Source: Oasisia sp. SBJ-2009 (taxonomy: Eukaryota; Annelida; Polychaeta; Sabellida; Siboglinidae). From it: a stretch of DNA of 64,000 nucleotides. The number at the start of each line of letters is the position of its first letter. Positions within the stretch are counted from its first letter, which is position 1. The position numbers and the translations under genes were made by a program. Location of the stretch: positions 11,279,166 through 11,343,165 of the forward strand of contig OZ024856.1 of the NCBI GenBank assembly GCA_964017155.1. Direction: 5' to 3'. The notes beneath the pieces are model-generated. The model was given only the letters and a program-made list of their open reading frames with translations. It was not told where the DNA came from and ran no database searches. This document shows positions 48,878 through 64,000 of this stretch, piece by piece.

Positions 48878-49958
48878 TTTACTTCGTCTTTCTATTAATC
48901 AGGCAGCCAGTTATTGTTTTTTCCCTACCTTCCTAATTTTTCGGGATTGGGGGCTGGGCGCCTTGTCCTCTGGCCACGCCATTGGTTTGTTCAAAGCATT
49001 GGCGATATGATTGGTTCGCCAAAAAGTTGCTACATAACAATAGTTGTTACAGTTGTCGAGGGCACAGATTCGACCATGCCGACATTCGTCTGAGAACGGG
49101 CGGGCCAGGAGTTGGCGTTGTTACTAACATGATTTCCTTAGTAATTCCAATATGATTGTCATTAAGCAAATTTGAGATACAACTAGTTTAACTGATGTGA
49201 TTAACTTCACGCACTCAAACATGTTGCGTCATTTAGAGCGTTCGTTTTGTGAATAGAGGCTATACTTAGTATCGAGGCCACATAAGTATGTGCTGCGGGG
49301 CGCTGTTTATATGTACAGCCGCGGTGTGAAAACATTCGAAATAATATTTTGTTCGCACCTTTTATATTAGAATGGCTTGAAGAACAATGATTTAAGTTCA
49401 ATATGAACATGCATTATGTAGGTACATTGATGTAGTATCCTATAAGTACCTGTTTTACTAAACAATTGGGGCCTATTCAGTTGCTGGAAGAAAGGTTATT
49501 CCTGGCATTAGTGATGTTTCTTTAATGTGTTATTGATGTGTGCTGGATTTTTTAAAATAAGTATTCTTTTATTTTATATTAATTATTTATATAATTATTA
49601 TAATAATAATTTATTATTTTTATTCGTTTATTAATTATTCGGGTTGCGTTCTTTTGTAAGAGTTTGGTTTAATGCTCATTGATGAATAAATATTTCTCCA
49701 AATTGTTGCACAATACATACAGCAGTAGGTGGAGCATTACTGTGGTCAGTACAGGCCTTTTAATACAACCTGATGAAAGTGCCTGTAAGTTATGACTCTT
49801 TACTACGTGGGATGCCACTGTAGACACTAGTGAATATATATGCAGAGGACTAGAGGCCAATTTAGATGCTCCAAGCTTATGTAAATGTTGAAATATGTAA
49901 AAGCAGCTATTACAACGAAACCCTCCTGCTTCACTATTGTCTTCAATAAACACACATC
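48878..49958. other. No gene seen
   Basis: AT-rich in 49540-49650. No coding or repeat structure recognised before the LINE fragment. Confidence 0.4.
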
Positions 49959-50210
49959 TGGGTAAGAGAAAAGACAAAGGTCACAGACGTTACTGAAGAA
50001 GTCAGAAGACGGAAGTGGACCTGGGCAGGGCATGTCAGCAGAATACGAGACAACCGATGAACACAGCGTATCACCACTTGGAAACCCTGCCAAAAGAAAC
50101 GACCTAGAGGGAGACCGGAGGGACGTTGGAGAGACGAACTAGACAACTGCTGGATAGGCCGGGAACCAGGTCCAGCTCACAGGATGTTTCCTGCAAACTT
50201 CTTTCACTAG
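49959..50210 (+). mobile_element. LINE reverse-transcriptase C-terminal fragment
   Basis: Plus-strand frame with the zinc-knuckle-free tail typical of RTE/jockey-type LINEs: RRRKWTWAGHVSRIRDNR, then TTWKPC, RPRGRPEGRWRDELD and a stop at 50208-50210. One internal TGA follows DNR, where Trp is usual. No upstream RT sequence is present, so it is a short dead 3' remnant of a family different from the two longer LINEs. Confidence 0.8.
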
Positions 50211-50617
50211 TACTACCTGATTACTGATACATTGGGTCATCGCATGGTGGTAATGACCACTCCCAACTCGGGGCATTTTGGCCCCAGTGGGCTACAAATA
50301 TCCTTTCCGGGCTTGAAAGGAAATGTATTAATAAAAATGTGTCACTGTGGAGCCAAATGTAGCTGTAGTGATACAGATTTTGGCGCAGAGTATCCTGATA
50401 CATTAAGGAAGGCGGTGGTGTCTGATAGATGAGTTTGCCCAAATTCAGTTCCATTGTGTGAGCCATTGAGTATACAACAAAATGAAAAAATCGTCCCCCG
50501 CCTGACAAGTTGAGGTCATAAATGAATATTTACATGTCTTCTTAAGTCATAAAATGGCAATTTTCCAACAGAAAACTTCATACGGCCATACGATTCTACG
50601 TGATATCAACATGACCT
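50211..50617. other. No gene seen
   Basis: Short frames only, no recognised feature. Confidence 0.4.
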
Positions 50618-50850
50618 CTCTCTGTCTCTGTCTCTGTCTCTGTCTCTGTCTCTGTCTCTGTCTCTGTCTCTGTCTCTGTCTCTGTCTCTGTCTCTGTCTC
50701 TGTCTCTGTCTCTGTCTCTGTCTCTGTCTCTGTCTCTGTCTCTGTCTCTGTCTCTGTCTCTGTGTCTCTGTCTCTGTCTCTGTCTCTGTCTCTGTCTCTG
50801 TCTCTGTCTCTGTCTCTGTCTCTGTCTCTGTCTCTGTCTCTGTCTCTGTC
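50618..50850. repeat. (TCTCTG)n hexanucleotide array
   Basis: About 38 units with one phase slip at about 50762. All-pyrimidine apart from one G per unit; three-frame ORFs here are artefacts. Confidence 0.97.
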
Positions 50851-50941
50851 GAAACAAATTGTGCCCACTGTGTGTGAAAAGCCTAACTCACCTCCTAAAT
50901 AACGGAATTTTCAATTATCAAATGTTGTGGGGTTTCTAATA

Positions 50942-51120
50942 GACCGACCGACCGACCGACCGACCGACCGACCGACCGACCGACCGACCGACCGACCGAC
51001 CGACCGACCGACCGACCGACCGACCGACCGACCGACCGACCGACCGACCGACCGACCGACCGACCGACCGACCGACCGACCGACCGACCGACCGACCGAC
51101 CGACCGACCGACCGACCGAC
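50942..51120. repeat. (ACCG)n tetranucleotide array
   Basis: About 45 perfect units. Long frames of repeated GRSV or TDRP are artefacts. Confidence 0.97.
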
Positions 51121-51664
51121 CAAGTGACAGGGAGGTCAAAATTTCGGTGAATAGCTTCCTTTCGTATTTTATACAAACACACAAATAAAACAGTGTCGAT
51201 GTATCTTATTACTTTGACCGGGCGGGATACGACGGATGTACCCTATCGTCTCCCAACATATTTAAATTAGTCCAAACTCCGAAATAATTGACCGGTGGTG
51301 CTGGTCCTTCGAAAATACAAACACCATGATGGGATAATGACGTAATTACACTATTTTAAGTACATCTGGGTCAGAATAAATCGTCGCCGTCCTATGGATT
51401 ATTAATTGAGAGTAGCTGACACAGTAGGCCCGCTGTCTCAGTGCAGCCACAGGTCCGTTTAACAAACTCTTTTTTTCGTACACCATGGATGGGAAAGGTA
51501 TTGCCGCGAGATGGGGTGGTAATAGAATATCAGTTTTTGCGCAATTTGCTTGGAATTGTATGGATTTTATCAAGAGATTTAGGAGCAGGCTGTTGTTATT
51601 CAGAAATATTTCTAGTCTACCAAACGTGTAACCTGTACTGAACATAAAGTGAGAGGAATACACC

Positions 51665-52041
51665 CTGAGTTAGTGAGTGAGTGAATGAGTGAGTGAGAGA
51701 GTGAGAGAGTGAGAGAGTGAGAGAGTGAGAGAGTGAGAGAGTGACAGAGTGACAGAGTGAGAGAGTGAGAGAGTGAGAGAGTGAGAGAGTGAGAGAGTGA
51801 GAGAGTGAGAGAGTGAGAGAGTGAGAGAGTGAGAGAGAGAGAGTGAGATAGTGAGAGAGTGAGAGAGTGAGAGAGTGAGAGAATGTGTGTGAGTGAAAGA
51901 GTGAGTGAGAGAGAGAGTGTGTGTGTGTGAGTGAGTGAGTGAGTGAGTGAGTGAGTGAGTGAGTGACTGAGTGAGTGAGTGAGTGGGAGAGTGTGTGTGT
52001 ATATGAGTGAGTGAGTGATTTTTGAGTGAGTGAGTGAGTGG
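51665..52041. repeat. (GAGAGT)n / (GAGT)n purine-rich array
   Basis: Mixture of gagagt hexamers in the middle and gagt tetramers at both ends, with a tgtgtg insertion near 51918. Confidence 0.95.
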
Positions 52042-52238
52042 CTGCCTATTCTCATTCCAATGTGGAATTAAATCAAACACTCACAATGTAGTACATCGTA
52101 ATGTAGTACATATCTTAAAAAATTCAAACAAAACAGACCCATTTTTATTAAAAAGCAAGCAGTTTATTATCATCGAACATCTTTCAATTAACTTTTGTTC
52201 CCGTCCTTCTTGCTCCTGTCTCGTCACAGTAATACGTC

Positions 52239-52440
52239 AGTGAGCGGTGGTCGCGCGATAGAGTGCCGGACTGTCAATCGAGGGGACGGTGGTTCAATCC
52301 CACCTATGCCAGGGGAAGTAAAAGACCGCCACACAGGGGATAAATGTGTAACCTGTAGTGGACTCACACATTCTCGTTGGACATTAAACGCCATGCAAAG
52401 GGCCCCTTCCAATATCTGGGAGAAAGAGAAAGAAAGAACT
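52239..52440 (+). mobile_element. tRNA-derived SINE
   Basis: The head has Pol III promoter boxes: an A-box-like tggtcgcgcgatagagtg and a B box ggttcaatccc in a 5-bp stem (ggtgg/ccacc). No acceptor stem pairs around it, so it is not a functional tRNA gene. A conserved-looking body follows (taaaagaccgccacacaggg, gtggactcacacattctcg, gacattaaacgcc) and ends in a purine-rich gagaaagagaaagaaag. The anticodon-loop region (ctgtcaat) is compatible with tRNA-Asp ancestry, which is only a guess. SINEs are mobilised by LINE machinery; the partner is unknown. Confidence 0.75.
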
Positions 52441-53817
52441 ATTTATTCTTCCACGTCATGTCGTTTCTTGCAGCTCTCAGCAGATGCTTGTCCTCCGAAA
52501 CATTCAGAGTAAAAGGAACACTTGCACCACCTGTCGCTGTTGTCCATCATTTGGTGACTATTCTGGAAATGTTTCTCTCCAGTCGTCCTGTGGAGGCAGC
52601 GATGCTAATGGTGTGGGATAACACATCGGGGAGATCAGCTGCCTGTTATATCCCATCCACTTGGCCGGTGTGTTTAATCCACGAAACATCTGGTCAGCTG
52701 AAGAAGTGTTCAAGAGAAATTCCGAAATACCAACGAAGATACCATTTGTCAACACCATTTATCACATGAAGAGGTATTTATTTGTGGTATTTCAACATTC
52801 CAATGCTGTTAACGTTGATATACCACTAATAAATACTCTATTTATTTCGGCAACATTCACAATAACTGATGAACTAAACATAAATTAATTGTGTAATCTC
52901 CGATTAATATATGTTATCCGATTCTAATACGACACCACTTAATGAATTCACTTTACCTGGTGCAACGACGCATATTGTAAAATTAATGTATCACTAAGTC
53001 GGGATGTTTACAAACGAGTTTCATTTTGCGTATGCATACTCTCTTTCAAGAAAATATACAAGAGTAAAATGACGCTCTACAAGATACAACTAAACTATTT
53101 TATTAATTGTCATAATTGATGGACCTATTAACGTGAGTTGCTTCTTTAGAATAAGAGTGCATATTATTCACGCAATAGCACCATTTGACGTAATGTTTCC
53201 CACAGAAATCGACAAAATGCCAAATTGAACAGGTTGGCAAGGGATTGAAATGTAAAGCGTAACAAATATTCGTATGCAGTGTGTGTTCAGTAGAATAAAC
53301 AATAAAAGAAATAACTTTGCGTGTCTTTTTTACTAATCGACCCGGCAATCAACAAAACAACAAACTAATCACCAAATAATCAAACTAATCAACGAAACAA
53401 CCAACTAAACGACCAGTCAACCAACCAACCAACCAACCAAACAAAACACCCATCCATCAACCAGCTAACCATCCAACCAATGAATTAATCAGTTACTGAC
53501 TGAATGACTAAATCACTCGCTTACAAATCGCCTGTGTTGGCGAGGAGATTTCCGGATTTTGATAAAATCTCCCAATTAGAATACTAATATGCCTATTTTG
53601 TTTATGAGTCCATGGGCACGTACATTCAATGTGTCCCCTGTATGTACCCTACGTGAGTTGCATATCACGCCATGTGTGCTACAGTCAGCTGGAAAGGCGA
53701 CTCACGTTTGCAATACTGTGTTGCAGAAGCATTACATTGACGACTGCACAACAGTCACAGTCTTGGTTAGCCTCTTCATTTACGATGGTCAGTCAATCGG
53801 GTGAACGGTCGGCCCGT
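52441..53817. other. No supported gene
   Basis: A 130-codon plus frame starts inside the SINE and has no recognised domain. A degenerate (CCAA)-like stretch lies at 53400-53480. Otherwise nothing. Confidence 0.35.
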
Positions 53818-53979
53818 CAGTCGATCGATCGGTCGATCGATCGATCGGTCGATCGATCGATCGATCGATCGGTCGGTCGGTCGGTCGGTCGGTCGGTCGA
53901 TCGATCGGTCGATCGGTCGATCGGTCGATCGGTCGATCGGTCGATCGGTCGATCGATTGGTAGGTCGGTCGGTCGGTCG

Positions 53980-54022
<43 letters not shown>

Positions 54023-54068
54023 GGTCGGTCGGTCGGTCGGTCGATCGATCGGTCGGTCGGTCGGTGGG
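53818..54068. repeat. (GATC/GGTC)n and (CTGT)n array
   Basis: Interleaved tcga, tcgg and gatc tetramers with a (TGTC)n core at about 53980-54020. Confidence 0.97.
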
Positions 54069-54072
54069 TTTA

Positions 54073-54073
<1 letters not shown>

Positions 54074-54162
<89 letters not shown>

Positions 54163-54168
54163 CGAGCG

Positions 54169-54202
<34 letters not shown>

Positions 54203-54368
54203 GCAGCCAGCCAGCCAGCCAGCTAGCGAGCCTGCGAACGAGCTAGCCAGCAAACCAGCGAGCCAGCGAGCCAGCGAGCCAGCGAGCCAGCGAGCCAGCG
54301 AGCCAGCGAGCCAGCGAGCCAGCGAGCCAGCGAGTCAGCGAGCGAAGCAGTGAGCCAGCGAGCCAGCG

Positions 54369-54432
<64 letters not shown>

Positions 54433-54465
54433 AGAGAGCCAGCGAGCGAGCGAGCGAGCCAGCCA
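54074..54465. repeat. (CCAG)n array with 8-bp higher-order units
   Basis: Tetramer ccag with a middle section built from the octamer gagccagc (about 54250-54340), showing a tetramer evolving into an octamer. Confidence 0.97.
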
Positions 54466-54645
54466 TCCGACGAGACATCTGTTACAAAGACGCTATACTG
54501 ATACATCTCTTACATACCCGTTATACTGAAACACCTGTTATAGATAGAGACGTTATACTGAAACGTCCAGTACAAAGAGGTTATACTAAGACATATGTTA
54601 CACAGATGTTTGACAGAAACGCCAGTTACAGGGACAGGTGATTCC
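54466..54645. repeat. Degenerate 27-32-bp tandem repeat, about 6 copies
   Basis: Units resemble gacatctgttacaaagacg followed by ttatactga, with substitutions and small indels. Confidence 0.65.
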
Positions 54646-54881
54646 TTGTTTGCCTCAATTTTAACGAATTTCGTTTTTTTTTGACGTAGTAATTGTGTGC
54701 ATTTGACTTGTTTACGCCAAAATAAATTACATAAATGTTTGGAATCATGCACGATCCAAACACTTGACACATCGACCAGTTGGGGCAGTGTTCATTACCT
54801 TGGCATAATAGTCGGGTTTATCTAAGGTTTCGACAGTCTGAGCAACTACCGCCTGACTGAAAAGAACCGACTGTATAAGCC

Positions 54882-62025
<7,144 letters not shown>

Positions 62026-62154
62026 CGTCACCGATACTGTCCAATCATGGAAGGTCGTGACCCGTCACACGTCGGGTGTCAACATGTTAGCAATGCCTAA
62101 ATGAATCTATATATCCCAGAGACGTCTCCAGCTTGAGCTATTATATTTGTCTTC

Positions 62155-62160
62155 AATAAA
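62155..62160 (+). terminator. Polyadenylation signal of the EGF/chitin-binding gene
   Basis: AATAAA 130 nt after the stop codon, followed by a T/G-rich stretch (ttcagtgtcattcgcg). Confidence 0.7.
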
Positions 62161-63544
62161 TTCAGTGTCATTCGCGTTTAAACAGCTAAGGTACCGTGCT
62201 GTGATTGCAATGAATAATAATTGTAAGAATGTTAGCATTTTGCTATCTGATTTAATTAAACTAGTATGAACACTAAACACAAATTCTCACTTTTCTTATG
62301 CAAACATGTTAAGGAATATGAAGGTAGCCTGATAATTTGGAATTTGGGTAACACTTGACTATGCTCCCGTTCTCATACACGTGATGTCCTTAATCATATA
62401 AGTGAAATCTAATCTCCAGAGGTGACGGGAAAATGTCATACTCTATTTAGAAATGACTCTATACAACCCATTCTTGTAAGAAACTTATTGTGCATTGACA
62501 CGCCTGTGTATTCTGTGGGGAATCAGATTGTGGGGCTTGAATATTCACAACACACTATTCCAACAATTATCTCAGTTTTTGTAAAAAATAATAACAATAT
62601 CAATAACAATAATAAGGTAACTTCTGTTGCGTCTAATTCCACAAAACAAAGCAAACATAAACCGGGTTTTTCAATGACAAATCGCCACGCCATGAATAAG
62701 TTGTGAACGCTTGGATGGACACTCATAGGAACAATGGTGGGTAAATAAGGTTATAGTGTAAGCTTTTAGCTGACGACAGAATTGCGTAATACGATACAAC
62801 ACTAAGATGGAGTGTGTTCCAAAGAGTTGGCGTAGCTACATAAAATTCCCATATAAAAAGTTAGTCTTGGAACCATAAATAAGCAAGCACTGGAAGATCG
62901 ACGACGGATAGGTTTTCTGGATTTGTCATCGGCAGTGTCTTCGTCAGGTTTATCGTTTAACAAGGTTTCAACGAGGACCTTTGGAATGACGTCTTCCTCG
63001 AACCACAGTGGTCCATAAACGGGATATTTAACTAAATTAGGGGGGTAAGTAGTAATGTATGATCCTATCGTGGTATGGTTGGCGCAGCGCTGAGGTATTC
63101 CTCCGGAGGAAGGTCAAAGATCAAGGATCGCACGACAAGGTCAGAAGTCAACGTCAGGGGGTCAAGGACAAGATAATATGTCAAGTGGTGCCCCCTAGCT
63201 GATAGTAGAAGAACTGGTGGTGCCCTCTTGCGGACAGGTCACGAACTAGTAATATCAAAATTCGTGCCTCGGGTTAGGCGTAATGTCGTGAACAACAAAC
63301 TAGGTCAAAGAACAAGTGGAACCATCTGACGGATATGTCTTCAGCTAATACCCAAAAAATACGTGTGTCTTATTTTAAACTACTTTAAAAAATATGTCGA
63401 CCACATAGGTCACGTTCTCCACGTAGGGAACTTACATATGTCGTGCGTATGTATGCGTGTTGTCCAGTATGTAGGTCACATACCACTTTCACCAATTCAA
63501 CATTGTAGTTCACGCATTGCTGCGTGTGCGTGTCGTGTCGTGTC
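62161..63544. other. No gene seen
   Basis: No coding region or clear repeat recognised, except short aat-rich sequence near 62587-62615. Confidence 0.4.
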
Positions 63545-63675
63545 CGCGTGTGTCCCCGTGTGTCCACGTGTGTCTGCGTGTGTCCGCATGTGTCCACGTG
63601 TGCCCGCGTGTGTTCCCGTGTGTCCACGTGTGATCGCGTGTGTTCTTGTGTGTTCTTGTGTGACCGCGTGTGTCC
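63545..63675. repeat. 10-bp minisatellite, about 13 units
   Basis: Units close to cgtgtgtccn in perfect register. Many contain cacgtg or cgcgtg words. It gives an artefactual 10-residue periodic frame. Confidence 0.9.
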
Positions 63676-63789
63676 ATAAGTGTTCAATAAAACCTCTTGT
63701 TAACTACTAATTCGTTACCAGCCGACCCATGCGCTACGCTCCGCTGACGCTCACCTTCTGGAGGTTCCGCGAAGCATGCTACATATGCT

Positions 63790-63915
63790 GACAGACAAAG
63801 AGCATTTTCAGTGCTGCTCCACGCTTCTGGAAAAATCTACCGCTTGCCATGCGTGCCACAGACTGCCTCAGTTCGTTTAAAAAGCAACTGAAGAAATGTT
63901 TGTTAAAACGCGTTT
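63790..63915 (+). mobile_element. LINE reverse-transcriptase C-terminal fragment
   Basis: With one frameshift after RAFS, the plus strand reads AAPRFWKNLPLAMRA, then LSSFKKQLKKCLLKR. This is the same C-terminal pattern (RAFSVAAP..WN.LP...F...LK..L) as the CR1-like elements at 3325 and 37965 but from a different family. Short and dead. Confidence 0.65.
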
Positions 63916-64000
63916 TCATTTTAAAAGAACATTCATATTATCCGAAAATTGTTAGATCTATTATTTATGAAATATTTTATTATTTAGTTATTTCTAACTT

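Noticed and set aside
48424..48936. 170-codon frame of repeated PSVR
   Set aside because: Direct translation of a perfect ccgt array.
52239..52312. Functional tRNA-Asp gene
   Set aside because: B box and T-arm are present, but no acceptor stem pairs and a SINE body follows.
52377..52769. 130-codon plus frame
   Set aside because: Begins inside the SINE and has no recognised motif; an opposite-strand frame of similar quality overlaps it.
53629..54506. 205- and 154-codon frames of Arg-Ser-Val or Ala-Gly-Trp-Leu repeats
   Set aside because: Translations of ggtc, gatc and ccag tetranucleotide arrays.

Overview
This window is nuclear DNA from an animal, not a bacterium. It shows GT-AG introns, polyadenylation signals, several non-LTR retrotransposons, a tRNA-derived SINE, a DNA transposon and very many microsatellites. 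The gene content (a multi-Kunitz gene, a secreted EGF plus chitin-binding protein, a homogenised C2H2 zinc-finger cluster) and the TE families suggest a marine lophotrochozoan, most likely a gastropod mollusc. That placement is an inference from gene style; no species marker is visible.

Layout. 1-9.5 kb: a minus-strand gene region with Kunitz (BPTI) exons, three intact and one decayed. Each intact exon is symmetric phase 1-1, and the exons sit in what was a tandem array of about 650-bp units. The introns hold a 5'-truncated minus-strand LINE (1491-5990), which is itself split by a plus-strand CR1-like LINE (2211-3482), plus remnants of another multicopy gene (7.84-8.57 kb). 9.5-15.5 kb: no supported gene; TA tracts and an 18-copy 23-bp minisatellite. 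15.5-25.9 kb: five C2H2 zinc-finger arrays on the minus strand embedded in tandem duplications of about 4.1 kb. Four arrays are pseudogenised. The fifth (24.8-25.9 kb) is a 12-finger array broken only by one extra base in a homopolymer. 26-34.8 kb: AT-rich and gene-poor. 34.85-38.1 kb: a nearly intact CR1-like LINE with a 2A-like motif, an endonuclease and a reverse transcriptase, disabled by two stop codons. 38.2-48.1 kb: two inverted copies of a 2.4-kb foldback repeat. Between them is a solo copy of zinc-finger-locus flank that carries a 1,296-bp TIR transposon; the homologous empty site is at 18.14 kb. 48.5-55.9 kb: an unusually dense run of tetra- and hexanucleotide arrays, with a SINE and a LINE fragment.

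54.88-62.16 kb holds the best gene: a nine-exon plus-strand gene of about 351 codons. It encodes a signal peptide, seven EGF-like modules (one exon each, all phase 1-1) and a C-terminal six-cysteine chitin-binding type-2 (peritrophin-A-like) domain, followed by a polyadenylation signal. Its modules fall into three subtypes in the order A-B-A-C-C-A-B, so the gene grew by exon and block duplication. Most of this gene is only visible through its splice sites.

The Kunitz and EGF/chitin-binding genes both look secreted and extracellular, but nothing in the window ties them to one pathway. The common theme is local tandem duplication of single-module exons or exon-plus-flank units, followed by decay of some copies and transposon insertion into others.
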